NCBI GenBank assembly: GCA_032358255.1
Contig: JAULBX010027274.1
Span: 154,506-218,505 of the forward strand
Reading direction: 5' to 3'
From: Heterotrichella gracilis
Lineage: Eukaryota; Sar; Xanthophyceae; Tribonematales; Xanthonemataceae
Length of the DNA stretch: 64,000 nucleotides
A program made the translations under genes and the position numbers. The notes under the pieces are model-generated. The model was given only the letters and a program-made list of their open reading frames with translations. It was not told the origin of the DNA and ran no database searches. Shown piece by piece: positions 33,611 to 45,545 of the stretch. Numbering within the stretch: the stretch's first letter is position 1; every line of letters begins with the position of its first letter.

Positions 33611-35649
33611 ATGCTTTCCCAAACGCTTGGCACTGCCAAGACGGCTGGCCAGCCCTCATCCTTCCCTGCAACACGCATCACACTTCAAAGGCCACAGACC
33701 ACTATCACCAGTACCAAACGAGCCCTCCCCAAGCCCGTGCACAGCGAACATGTCAGCACGTCAGCTGTGGCATCCACCTCTGGACAGCACTGTGCTGAGC
33801 TAGGCAGCACCACCCACTCCAGGAAACGCGCTCTAAGCCAGTCGATGTTAATGGTACGCCTAATCTGGTTTGCTGTATTGGTTCACTAAAGGCTTGATCA
33901 ATCAGCTGCCCCATCTGGACATCACCCAGGGTGTCCAACCTGGCCACTCAACCCTTTCACCATGTTTAGGGTCCAATTTCCCACTTCAATTTGCACAACA
34001 GATGTTTGTGGCCTTGCCGAAGACCCAATCTCCCCAACCTAGTTTATAGTGATACATGCATGTGCCACCCATTGGACGGTGGGCAAGTGCCACACCATGG
34101 CCATGTACCAGCCAGGGCGTGCTGTGACTTTCCTGTGTGTTTCATCAGCCGTGTAAACAAGGGATCGTTGCATAGATGTGCGTGCTCCAAGCCTGTGGCA
34201 GGTTGCGGGGCTCAGGCGCAGCTGCCTTAGACTTGTATCCGATCGCTTGTGCACGTGCCTCACAACCCGCACCCTCCTTCGCCGTTGCACATACCCCATT
34301 TCCTGACACATATTGCATGCGGGGTTCTTGGTGGACCGCACAGCATTTCCCTGCGGGTTGAACCCGAACCCACCCGCCACAGTCAACACCGCTGTGCACC
34401 GCTTCCTCCCGGTCACAGCAGCAAGGAAGGACCCATGTACACCTCTCCCTCCCGGACTCGCCCACAGCCGTAACCAAGTAGGGTCTGCAGGTCCCTTCCA
34501 AAAACTAACAAGGACCACCACCTCCCCCCTCCAGCAGGCCCCCTCCCCCACTCCCTCCCCCGCCCTCCCGTCCTCCCACCCCACCCTTCTCCCCCTGCTA
34601 GCCGGCCTCGCTGCCCTCTCCTTCCTGGACCCACCCACAGCCGCAGCATTGACCGTCAATGCAGAGCCAGCCAACGCCCTCTCCCTGCCCACCTGGATCA
34701 TCCACACATCCAGTGTGATTGAGTGGTTCACGGGCATGGCGCTGTTCTGGAAATATGCTGAGGTAAGCGCCAATTTTCAGCCAATTCTTGACACAAACTT
34801 TCTATTCTCCTATTCTACAGAATATACAACTTTCTACCTGTATTTTCACTCGTCATTTCGTCCGTCTCTAATTTTCCATGGACCAACCCATTCTGGTATG
34901 CATTCTCTTTCGAGTATTTCTTCTTTTGCAGGTCACTGGGAACCCCGCCTGGCGCGCCATGACATGGGGCATGATGCCGTGCCTGGGCAGCGCAATGTGC
35001 GCATGCACGTGGCACCTGTTCTACAACAGCCCAGACCTGGAGGTAGGGTTCCTTGCGTCCCAATCCCAATCATGGGATAGGGGTTTGCTCAGGAGGTGTG
35101 GAAAATGTCCACATCCACCATCCATGGAAATATAAACACATGGTGTTCGCATGTATACATCCTGTCCCCTCTTGCAGGCTGCACCTCCTTGTGCAGCCGC
35201 AGCAATGGTGACCCTATAAGGTGTCGCTGGCAGCATGTACTTAATGACACCACGCACAATTCCGTAACCCACCATAGGTTTCCATCATGTGCAGGCGGTT
35301 CCAGTTCCAGGTACATGCGTGGCCCCGCAGGGATGCATCCCCGCCAGTAGCCACATGCCAAGCGTCCCTGTGCAGATGCAGACGCATGTGCAGACCCTGT
35401 CCCCTCCCTAGTCCCTAACCCCTACTTCTTGAACCCTAAACTCCCCTTCTTGCAGTTCCTTGTTGCCCTGCAAGCCTTCCTGACGGTGGTGGGCAGACCC
35501 TGTCCCTTCCCTAAATTCTAAACCCTAAATTACCCTTGGTGCAGTTCCTTGTTGCCCTGCAAGCCTTCCTGACTGTGGTGGGCAACTTCACTCTGTGGGC
35601 GGGAGCATACCAGGTGTACCGCAAGTCGCAGGAGCAGGCTGGGGCGTGA
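33611..35649 (+). CDS. DUF2499 (Ycf49-like) plastid membrane protein
   Basis: The last three exons are secure: 34535-34762, 34932-35042 and 35545-35649. They encode the whole DUF2499 domain: LSLPTWIIHTSSVIEWFTGM, WRAMTWGMMPCLGSAMCAC, TWHLFYNSPDLE and LVALQAFLTVVGNFTLWAGA. Three hydrophobic helices are visible. The family is plastid- or nucleus-encoded in algae and plants and cyanobacterial in origin; its function is unknown. A first exon at 33611-33853 (MLSQTLGTAKTAG..., Ser/Thr/Arg-rich, few acids) is in matching phase and looks like a chloroplast transit peptide, giving 228 residues. That long first intron (681 bp) is an inference. Sequence between 34313 and 34534 is also open in this frame and could contribute instead. 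Confidence 0.8.
35455..35502 (+). repeat. truncated upstream copy of the DUF2499 last exon
   Basis: CTTGCAG and then TTCCTTGTTGCCCTGCAAGC repeat the acceptor and the first 45 bp of the exon at 35545, 90 bp upstream. The copy then runs into CTAAACCCTAAATT before the real acceptor. Confidence 0.9.
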
Positions 35650-37070
35650 AACCCTCTAGGGTTCTACACTCGGGGCAGCAGCCTGCCGTGGCGTACCGCC
35701 AGTGGCTGCTGCAGGGTAGGGCATGTTTTTTATCTGGGCGACAACCCAAGGAGGAGTTGGATAGGGTGACTCCGCGCCATGGCGGGAGTCTAGGATACCT
35801 GACGCCTTGCAGTCTGTCCAGCCAAATGTTGCGAGGCAGGAACCCTTACCCTGGACTTTTTGCGGCATGAAGATAACCAATATTGTTATCGGTGGAGCCT
35901 TTGATGGATATACGTGTGTATGGCTATGAGGCTTGCTATTGCTCCTTGTGGCCTGGTCTGCAGGACAGTGTGATTGTTGAACCAAGGCTAGGCAGATGTG
36001 TGTTCAGAATTGCCAAGCCCAGGTACTGCCAATAACTTGGGAACGTGTACGGCTGGGTTCAGGGTTTTATCCCAAATCGGGGTTTAGGGTGCCGGGAGAG
36101 GGTTTCGTGGCATATATCAAGGTTGAGATGTCTATGATGACATGGCATTCCAGCTTCTTTATACGAAGAACACTCGCTTGGCTAGGGAATCTATTTTTTT
36201 GGTTGTTTGTGATGAGTTGGGATGAAAATACAACTCTGGATTGTCACGACATCAGAGACCAGTGAATCTGATATTACCGAGTAGACGACTTTAATTACAC
36301 GTTGTCCCAAAAAGGATGGTGCAAGACCTGCTATAATTATACTGCAGCTGTACATATTTCGGGCCTGTTGCTGGGGTGCAGCGGGACTGGTGCCTGCACA
36401 GTGTGAGTCATCAGGGTGCCCAACAAGCAGGGCTAGAGAGGAAGCTACTCGAGGTGTCCTCAGCCTTCACCAACCCAACAGAACCCATCAAAAGCATGGC
36501 TTGGCTATTCACTGGTTGTGGCAGCAATATGAGTGCAACCGTTGTTTGATGTCAAGTAGATGGCTTGGTGCTGGGGACCTTGTTCTGGAGAACCTTCCAA
36601 TTTATGTTGCAGTTTTTTCACCCTGACACAGCCTGTGAGCCATTCGTACACAGAACCAATCACCCAGGCACGTTTCTCTGCTGGAGAGGACGTCGTCTCC
36701 ACGGATTCTGAGTCCGAAGCGTTACCTTGGTGGTAAGTTGAGCTGGTTCAGACGATAACATGAGCATACAAGCATTACTGAATTCAGTAATGCATGCATT
36801 CGGTAATGCATGCATACAGTCACGCGTGCACAGTACTTTTCTCCTCCTGCAACGCCACACGGCCCTTTGCCGTTGTATTGCTCACATAAGCTTTGAAGCG
36901 TTGGATACTGCATGCTGTGCTCGGCAAGTAGTAGCCGCCTGTGCACTCTCTGCCGTGCACCACAGGCTGTTTTGTGTTGGCGACAGCAAGAGCTTGACCC
37001 AGCGTGTGCTGTGCAGGTGGTGCAGCCAGGCCTCCGTCGTTTAGCTACCACCAGCTAAATACCACCCACC
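35650..37070. other. intergenic, DUF2499 3' flank to F-box array
   Basis: No conserved exon seen. Contains the 22 bp palindrome at 36772-36793. The last 100 bp before 37071 resemble the upstream flanks of the other F-box copies. Confidence 0.5.
36772..36793. repeat. perfect 22 bp palindrome
   Basis: GCATTACTGAATTCAGTAATGC reads identically on both strands. A related TGCATGCATTCGGTAATGC follows at once. No function can be assigned. Confidence 0.85.
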
Positions 37071-38776
37071 ATGGCTGCCCACCTCGAGTCCTTCCCCTTC
37101 CACTCCCTGCCAGAGCCCCTCCTGCAGGAGGTGCTGGGCCAGCTGGCTGTGGAGGAGCGTGTGCGCGCCCAGGCAGTGTGCAAGCGCTGGCGGGAGGCCC
37201 TGCAGGGGCCCAGCGCAGCATGGCGCAGCGTGGCATGCCCTGATTTCATGCTGGACTACGACCAGGGTGCCAAACAGAGCCAGCTCGTGAAGTTCCTGAC
37301 AGCCAGTCATGGCAGCGACCGCACCTCCGCTGGCAATGGCACAGAGGTTCAGTCAAGCAGCAGCGGGGCTACTCGCCTCAGCAGCGATGGGGTCAGCAAC
37401 CACAGGGCTTTGCTGGCAAGGCTGGCGCACACCATCCACCTGGACGTGAATACTGGGGAGAAGGCGCCATATCCCCTTGTAGGAGCGCAAGGCACCCTGA
37501 TGCAAGCCACCAGCGCAAAGCACCTACAGTCTCTGGCAGGTCTGCATTTGGAGTCACAAGCCACAGACACCATGCTGCGAGACGTGGCAGTGCTGAGGAG
37601 GCTCACCAGCCTTCGCACCCTGGACCTCACGTGGACGGTGTACGATATTGCAAGGGATGGGGCAGGCCTGGTTGTCGGCTTTGCTAGAGCAATCAGGGCG
37701 CTCACAAGCCTTCAAAGCCTGGCGTTGGTGCTTGACGAGGCCTTCCGCCTGAGCCCAGTGGAAGCAGCTCTGGATGCGCTCTCCAGCTTGCAGCACTTGA
37801 CTTGCTTGGACCTGGCAGTCAGCTGCACAGGCGCTGATGTATGGGGCTCGCCGCCGTGCCTCCCGCCACTCGCCAGCCTGTCAGTCCTCCGCTTGAGCGT
37901 TTTCGGCAAGTGGCCTGTGAGTCTCCAACCCGACGCCCATCCATGGCTGTCAGCCCTGGAGCACATGCCTCAGCTCAGCACGCTGACCATTGAGCTCGAG
38001 TCAAAAGGCGGATGCTCAGGCGCCTACCGCTAGCCTCCCTCACTTCCCTCACCAGCGTTACGCTGTCCCTGGATGTTCGTTATTGTTTGCACGGCCACGA
38101 AGAGCTGCCTTTCCTCGAGCTACCGGTCTCCCTCAGGGCATTGACCATCAAAGGGGAGGACCTGTCATCCTACATGCCCCAGCTGCCCCTGGCATTGCAG
38201 CCGCTCACCCAGCTCACCAGCCTGCACATGCCCGCACACCCTGGCATGGACCTCCAAGGGGCACTTGCTGGCATGACACACCTGGAGGAGCTGTATTCGG
38301 ATGAGACCAGCATCGAGAATATATACGACGAAGAAGTCAAGCTCCCCGCGACGTTCATCCTGCCCCCCCTGCCAAGGCTGCGCTCGCTCCGCCTGGAGAT
38401 GCACCCAGATGAGTCATGTGAGCGGGTGCTGGACCTCTGGCTGCCAGAAAGCTTGCCACCAGGCTTCATCAGACTGACAGAGAGCTATTGGCGTGACAGC
38501 AGACTGCATGTGGAGGACAGCCCAGTACCTTTGTCCACACCGAGCAAAGTGACGGTGACTATGAGGGGCGCGGCTGGTTTGGCCTACACCTTTTGCCTGG
38601 GCCAAACCCAGCTGACATGGGGCCTTAGTACTCCCGCCATGTCATGTGATCCAGTGGATTTTGCCAGCGCTGTGGTGGGCAATGCAGCGCATGTGCGGGC
38701 GGAGGTTGCGGCGTTGCGCTCCTGGCTGGGAGCCGAAGCCTTGGGGGAACAACAAAACAATGGAATGATGGTGTGA
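37071..38776 (+). pseudogene. F-box/leucine-rich protein, copy 1 (one frameshift)
   Basis: The N-terminus carries an F-box (SLPEPLLQEVLGQLAVEERV, then QAVCKRWREALQGPSAAW). Leu-rich repeats follow, for example LTSLRTLDLTW, LTSLQSLALVL and LQHLTCLDLAV. F-box proteins recruit substrates to SCF ubiquitin ligases. The first frame stops at 38033 just after IELESKGGCSGAYR. The homologous continuation ([18 protein letters not shown]...) runs in another frame from about 38012 to 38776. Comparison with copies 2 and 3 places a one-base loss at about 38004-38012. If real, the product ends at residue 320. If it is a sequencing error, a protein of about 568 residues results. Unlike its sisters it has no intron near the 3' end. 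UGUAA lies 139 bp after the distal stop. Confidence 0.8.
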
Positions 38777-39720
38777 CAAGACTGTGCTTTCTGCTGTGCG
38801 TGCGGTCCACGCTTTTCAGTGACTGACCACCATGTGTGTTCATGTTAATTTGCCTGGGGGTTTCCGTCCAGGATTTCTTTCTGTGAAGTGAGCGACCCTT
38901 GTCATGCAACTTGTTGTAAAATGCCATCAGTCCCATGGGCCGCCTTGGCGACGAGGAGCACTTTTATGTTCCTTGCCAACGGGAAAAAAAACCTTTCAAA
39001 GTAAGCGACATGAATATAGCTCAACCATTGTCAGTGGAGTCTCTAAGCTGTGGCTGGGATGGCGTCTCTGGGATTGGGGACAGCAATGATAGCCCGCGAA
39101 TACAAATAAACTATTTGTTATAAAATAAATGAAATAGAAAACGTTTTGTTTTTGTGACAGGCCAACATGCAACTACAAAACAACGCAAGTGATATAGGGT
39201 TGCCAGGGTTGATGTTTTGCGCAAAGAAACCCTCGTTTTGCAAAGCTAGCAACACTATCACTGATAACAACCCTTCTTTCTCCAGAGCCTTTCTCTCCAA
39301 AAAAGGAACTCTGCCTGAAAGAGTTTTTTCCAAGACCCGAGTCCAGACGTGTTATCTCGCGCGCCCAGCTCGTAGCTGAGCCATGTTTCACCGTTAGGTA
39401 TGCTTATCAGTACACTCATGCATCTTCCATTACTCATGCGTTGTGCATTGTGCATGCACTGGCCATCATGCTTGCGCAGCAGTCCTCGTCCTGTAGCAGC
39501 CACCCTTCCCTTTGGAATTTTGTACAAGCACTGAATTAATGCCCGAAACCTTGTAAACTGGATAACGTGCTCGACATTATTTTGCTATATATTAATCCCA
39601 GTCTCAAACACTATTCTGTTATGACAGCAAGGTTGACCCCACAAGTGCCGGTGCAGGTGATATCAATAGATCCACAGCCCTCAGTCCTTAGAGTCACCAC
39701 CCACTCAGCTCCCACCCACC
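38777..39720. other. spacer of the F-box tandem array
   Basis: This spacer is homologous to 42720-43620 (shared GAAACGTTTTG, GGGTTGATG, GTTATCT and TGACAGCAAG blocks). The duplication unit therefore includes the 5' flank, about 0.9 kb, as well as the gene. Confidence 0.7.
38915..38919 (+). terminator. UGUAA poly(A) signal
   Basis: TGTAA stands 139 bases after the distal stop of F-box copy 1, at the distance usual for green-algal poly(A) signals. Confidence 0.5.
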
Positions 39721-41816
39721 ATGGCTGACCACCCAGCACCAGTGCCCTTCCCCCTCCACTCCCTGCCAGAGCCGCTGCTGCAGGAGGTGCTGGGGTGCCT
39801 GCCTATGACCGACCGCATGCGTGCCCAGGCAGTGTGCAGGCGCTGGCGGGAGGCTCTGCAGGGGCCCAGTGCGGCGTGGCGCACCGTGTCCTGGCCCGAC
39901 AACATATGATTCACCGTCCAGGAGCGCGCGCACAACCGCTTTGTGGCATTCTTGACAAGCGGTCAGGGCATTGAACCCCCCTCCCCTGGGGATGGCACGG
40001 AGGTTCAGCCCAGCAGCAGCGGAAATGCTCAACCCTGCAGCCTCGGGGTTTGCCCTAAACCCTTGGGTTTAACCTTGAACCCTTGTGCGGGGTTGCAAAG
40101 GACGACAACAGCAGCCACCTTGACCTTACTATTGGGAGGAAGCAGCTCTTTGCCAGGCCCCAAGGGCCCCTATTGCAGGCCCTGGCCGCCAGCTCAGCGC
40201 CGCTGGGGTCCCTAACTGGTATGTTCCTCGATTATCAAGAAGAGGAGTCTGGGGTGGAGGATGTGAGCGCCTTTGGGTGTTTCACCGCCCTCCGCACTCT
40301 GGACGTGACTTGGGCGTTGGCAAGGGCGCGGACAACGGGGCAGCGCTGGTCGCCGGCGTTGTGGAAGCGATAAGGGCACTCACAGGCCTCCAATGCCTGA
40401 CTCTGGTGTTGAAAGGCGCGGATGGGCCCAGCTTGGATGCGCTGGCAGGCGCTGTGGATGCACTATCCACCTTGCAGTGCCTGACCTTCTTGGAATTTGC
40501 CATCGAAGACAGAAAGAGCAAGTGGTGCTCCCCGCCTTGCCTCCCGCCGCTTCCCAGCCTGGCAGCCCTCCGCATGAAGCTGAATGGCATCTCCAACAGC
40601 CCGCAGCCAGTGGGGCAGGCGTGGTGTCAGCCCTGGAGCGCATGCCTCAGCTGGTCAACCTTACCCTCCAGCTAGGGTCTGAAGACTTGCCCAAGCTGCT
40701 AACCTTAGCCAGGGTTTCCTCCCTCACCAGCCTTACCCTTGCCCTCTACTGGGACCCGCATGACTGCTTCTTGACGGGGTGCAGCACACCCCTGGAGCTC
40801 CCTTCCCTCAAGCTACCTCCCTCCCTCAAGACCTTGACCATCAAAGGGGAGCACCTGTCACCTGGGGATATGCCCCTGCTGCCCCTAGCTTTGCAGCCGC
40901 TCACCCAGCTCACCAGCCTGCACATGCCCGCACACCCTGGCGTGGACCTCCAAGGGGCGCTTGCTGGCCTCACCCACCTAAGGGAGCTGTTTTTGGACGA
41001 GGCCAGCATTGGGTATGGTGACTACGGCGAGTTGGGAATGCGCCACTGGGGCCAACCCCGCTTCTTCAGGGGGGAAAGCCGGGCCCTGCCACCACCTTCA
41101 GGCTTCCCCCCCTGCCAAGGCTACGCTCACAGTGCATTGGCACCCACCGCACTGCCTTCTCAGAATCCAAGCGGGCGTCGGATCTCTGGCTGCCAGATAC
41201 CCTTCCACGGGGTTTCATCCGGCTGGCCCACAACGCCTGGCGCGAGGGCAGGCTGCAGGTGTGGGGCAACCCGGGGTACCTGTCTACCATCAAAGTGAAG
41301 GTGATGCAAGTGGGGGGGAGTGTAACGGAGGGCCATCCCTCTCTGTACGCACACTGTATTTCCCTGCAGGGTTTGCATGTCGTTGCTAGACAACAATTCC
41401 ACCTGTGTGTGTTGATACTCACCAATCATTGCAAAGAGCTATCAGTACAGTCCTGCTGCACCCCTCATACACCTTCCAATTTTCCGTTTCTCCATATTTA
41501 TTATTAGTTTAATTTTTTCTTGCAGGTAAATCCGAATCAATGCAAATTTCTTTGAGTATCATATCTTTACTAATTTCCATTTTTACCCAGGTGACCTTGA
41601 GGGGCGCGGCGGGGGTGGCCTACCGCTTCCGATTTGGCAAGGGCCAGAGCCAGTGCCAAGGGCGCGCTGACGTGGCGCCTGGGGGACGACAACATGTCGC
41701 ATGATCAGGTGGAGGTTGCGCGGGCTGTGGTGGACAAGGCGGCGCAGGTGAGGGCGCAGGCTGCGGCAGTGCGCACATGGCAGAAACAGAAGCCTTGGGT
41801 TGGATTGATGGTGTGA
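39721..41816 (+). pseudogene. F-box/leucine-rich protein, copy 2, heavily disrupted
   Basis: It begins with an intact ATG and F-box (MADHPAPVPFPLHSLPEPLL). An in-frame TGA follows after codon 62, where copy 3 has CGG. The homologous sequence then moves between frames at about 40100, 40320, 40610 and 41040, and again in the last exon near 41635. The LRR-like core (LTSLHMPAHPGVDLQGALAG) is still plain. An intron of about 290 bp (41301-41591) sits where copy 3 has one. At least one nonsense and four frameshift changes make a functional product very unlikely. Confidence 0.88.
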
Positions 41817-41937
41817 CGATGTGGTCCACTTTTCTGAGTGTCAGTGCTCAATCACCACGTGAGTGCTCATGTTGATAGTCCTGTGGGCTTCCAGTTGAAA
41901 CAAACTTTCTGTCTGTGACACATGGCATGCAATTTGA

Positions 41938-42020
41938 TGGAACACGGCATGCGGCGCAGGTGCGGGCGGAGGCAGCGGCGGTGCGCGCGTGGTTGCAGGC
42001 CGAGACCTATGGGCCAGGCC
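41938..42020 (+). pseudogene. fragment of an F-box copy (C-terminal coding end)
   Basis: GCGCAGGTGCGGGCGGAGGC to GCCGAGACCTATGGG repeats the last coding segment of the array members and is closest to copy 3. More decayed copies of the 3' flank (GCCATG.GAATCAGTGC, CTGTGGCTTAC) follow near 42070-42200 and 42300-42420. Confidence 0.75.
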
Positions 42021-43622
42021 ATGACCATGCATGGTGACTGTGGTGGAGGGCAGCAAACGCAAGCTCTGGGCCATGCGAATCAGTGCCCCGGCAGCGGTAC
42101 CATGGCATAAGCGGATTTGCAGAGTGCGGCAGTGTCTCATGGCAAGCCTGTGGCTTACGATGGATTTTGTGACAATTTCCCACAAATGTGCATCATGTAA
42201 TGTTGGTTGAGACCTGTATGGGTTGATGCAAAGCCACGGGGTGTAGAATGTAGGGTTTGGATTGGTAACGTGGTGCTGGCAGCACATGCAAGCCCAGGGC
42301 CATGTGAATCAGTGCGTAGACAGTGGCGTCATGCGATAGGCACCGACATTTTGCAAGAGAGCTGGGATGACGCATGGCAACCCTGTGGCTTACAGAGGGG
42401 TTTGTCACAGTTTTCCATGGTATCTGGCATCACTGCTGTGCATTATTGCTTTTCAATAGCCAGGTGCCGCTCTTCTATGCACTGCGTTTTATATCTCTTT
42501 CATCCTTTCATTTTCTCGGTTTTCTTTCACGGACATTCTTGGGTCATGCACAGCAGTGGAGTTCCAGGCAAACTTGTTTATTGATTTTCGTCATATTTGT
42601 GTGTTCTTTTACACTGGCAGGGCCAGTCCTGAATTTTTGGTTTGGTGCGTTTTGTGTGGTTCACATTCTTTGGTGCTCAATGAGCAAGCGAGTATATGTT
42701 GATTTGACTGTGGGCTTTCTGTAGGAAATTGTTTTCTGTGACACTAGCAGCACATGTCATGCAACTTGCAACACGCCAGGCTATTGAAAACCAGCACTAG
42801 CACCAGCCTGGGTCAGGCCCCTGGTGATGGTGACCTGGAGGACTTTTATATCCCGTACCATCGAACATATGTTGTTATAACCCCTTTAAGCAATTATCGA
42901 TATCAACTCAACCACTGCCAGTGGGGTCACAAGCTGTGGCAGGGGATGATGTCTCTAGGAATGGGGAGCCCACCAATACACATAAACTGTTATTATAAAT
43001 ATTATAAGAAACGTTTTGTGTTGTAAAAGGCCATCATTGATGATGGCGTCAACCAGTTACAAAGCGTACAGAATCGGCAGGGGTTGATGCTTGCGCCAAC
43101 CCACGTTCTGCAAAGATGTCAGTAACCAGAGCCAGCTAGTAGCTGGCTAGTACCACTACCCAGTTACTTCCTGAGCATGTCCCACCCAAAAATACCCTCG
43201 AAGGTCTCCCTGCTGGAGAGGAAGACGCCCCCAGTCCAAACGCGTTATCTGTTGCGCTCAATTCGTAGGTGGGCCAGTTTTCACACGCGTGTTGGGTGTG
43301 CCCAACCATGCATAAAGCATGCGCAGTATTCGATGCATGCATTGCAATGCGTTGGTGGTGCAAGCCATACTGCTGGGTCACCATGCATGCGCAGCAGTTC
43401 TCATCCTGCAAGACTCCACTTGACAGTAAAATCGGGGACAAGCATTGACTCATTCCCGGAACTGAGTACAGTGCTTGGCATCATTTTGCTAAATACCATC
43501 CCTAATCACAAACACTATTCTGTCATGATAGCAAGCTTGATCCCACATGTGCTGGTGCAGGTGGTAGATCCACAGCCTTCCTTTTTTTAAGCCACCACCC
43601 ACCCCAGCCCCACCCCACCACG

Positions 43623-45545
43623 GCTGACCAGCCAGCACCAATGCCCTTCCCCCTCCACTCCCTGCCAGAGCCGCTCCTGCAGGAGGTGCTGGGCCACCTG
43701 CCTGTGGAGGAGCGGATGGCCGCCCAGGCGGTGTGCAAGCGCTGGCGGGCGGCCCTGCAGGGCCCCAGCGCGGCGTGGCGGGTCGTGTCCTGGCCCGACA
43801 ACCTGCGGTTCAACCTTCGGAGTCAGCACAGTCGCTTTGTGGCGTTCCTCACAGGCGGTCAGGGCATCGACTTTCCCTCCCCTGGCGATGGCACGCAGGT
43901 TCATTCCAACTGCAGCGCAGATGCTCAGCCCTGCAGCATCGGGGTTTGCCCTGAACCCTTGGGCGTAACCCTCAACCCTTGCGCGGGGCTGCCAAGGGCG
44001 GGTGATAGCAGCCACCTTGACCTCATCATCGGGAGGGAGCAGCCGTTTGCGTCGCCCCAAGGGCCCCTATTGCAGGCCCTGGCCGCCAGCTCAGCGTCCC
44101 TGCAGTCCCTAACTGGCATGCTCATCGATTCCCAAGACGAGGAGTCTGGGCTTGCGGATGTGAGGGCCCTGGGGAGCTTCACCCGCCTCCGCACCCTGGA
44201 TGTGGCTTGGAGCGTTGGCAAGGGCGCAGACAGTGGAGTGGCGCTGATTTCGGGCTTTGAGGAAGCGATCAGCGCACTCACAGGCCTTGAAAGCCTGGCG
44301 TTGGTGCTAAAAGGCGTGGATGGAGCCAGCTTGAATGCCTTGGCAGGCGTTGTGGGTGCACTGTCCAGCCTGCAGCTCCTGACCAGCCTGGATTTTGCCA
44401 TCGAAGATAGTTCGTGCAAATGGTGCTCGCCGCCCTGCCTCCCGCCGCTCGCCAGCTTGGCAGATCTCCACATGAAGCTTCAAGGCATCTGCAACAGCCC
44501 TCAGCCTGTGGGGAGTGAGTGGGTGTTAGCCCTGGAGCGCATGCGTTGACCGCGACTGGTCAACCTTACCCTTGAGCTAGGGTCTAACGACCTGCCCACG
44601 CACCTATCCCTGGCCAAGGTTTCCTCCCTCACCAGCCTTGTGCTTGTCCTCACCTGGGTTCCCCACGGCTGCTTCCAGACTGATTTCAGTGGGCCACTAA
44701 AGCTTCCTTCCCTCAAGCTGCCAGTCTCCCTCAGGGCGCTGACCATCAAAGGAGCGCACCTGTCACCGGGGGATACGCCCCAGCTGCCCCTGGTGTTGCA
44801 GCCGCTCACCCAGCTCACCAGCCTGCACATGCCCGCACACCCTGGCGTGGACCTCCAAGGGGCGCTTGCTGGCCTCACCCACCTAAGGGAGCTGTTCCTT
44901 GACGAGGCCAGCATTGGGTACGGCGACTATGGCGACCACCGCGTAATCAACTGGGACCTCCCTCGGCGATTCCCGGGCGACAGGCCAGCCACCGGCATAT
45001 GCTTCAGCCTTCCCCCCCTGCCAAGGCTGCGCTCGCTCTGCCTGGAATCCCACCGCAATGCAACCTCAGAGTACAAGCGGGTGGTGGACCTCTGGCTGCC
45101 AGAAACCCTCCCACAGGGTTTCATCAGGCTGACCCACAGCGCTTGGCGCGGCGGCAAGCTGCATGTGCACCACAGCTCGGGGTGTCTATCTACCATCAAA
45201 GTGAAGGTTGGTAAAAATATATGCATTTTCACTGTAAGTTTGTAATAATGATGTTTTCCTTATTTATTGCTAACTGGTACAATCACTACCAGCTGATAGT
45301 TTGCATTTCCTGAAAAGGTGATCATGAGGGGTGCGGGAGGGGTGGCCTACCGCTTTCGCCTGGGGGAGGGCCACAGCCTGTGCAAGGGGGCGCTGACGTG
45401 GCGCCTGGGGGACCACGCCATGTCACATGACCAGGTGGAGCTTGCTCGGGCTGTGGTGGACAACGCGGCGCAGGTGGGGGCGGAGGCGGCGGCGGTGCGC
45501 GCGTGGCTGCAGGCACAGACCTATGGGTCAGGCCGTGGATGGTGA
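43623..45545 (+). pseudogene. F-box/leucine-rich protein, copy 3 (single in-frame TGA)
   Basis: Two exons (43641-45206, 45318-45545) form 598 codons that are open apart from one TGA at 44547-44549 (codon 303). There copy 2 reads ATGCCTCAGCTGG and copy 3 reads ATGCGTTGACCGCGACTGG. The frame is the same on both sides of the stop, so readthrough or an assembly error would restore the whole protein. The original start appears lost, because ATGGCTGACC of copy 2 is ACGGCTGACC here. The first ATG is at 43641 and still precedes the F-box (SLPEPLLQEVLGHLPVEERM). The Leu-rich middle and the ARAVVDNAAQVGAEAAAV C-terminus are conserved. UGUAA lies about 260 bp after the stop. Copy 3 is the least damaged member. 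Confidence 0.85.

Noticed and set aside
37071-38033. Treating F-box copy 1 as an intact 320-residue gene
   Set aside because: Homology to copies 2 and 3 continues past the stop in another frame, so the stop is better explained by an indel.
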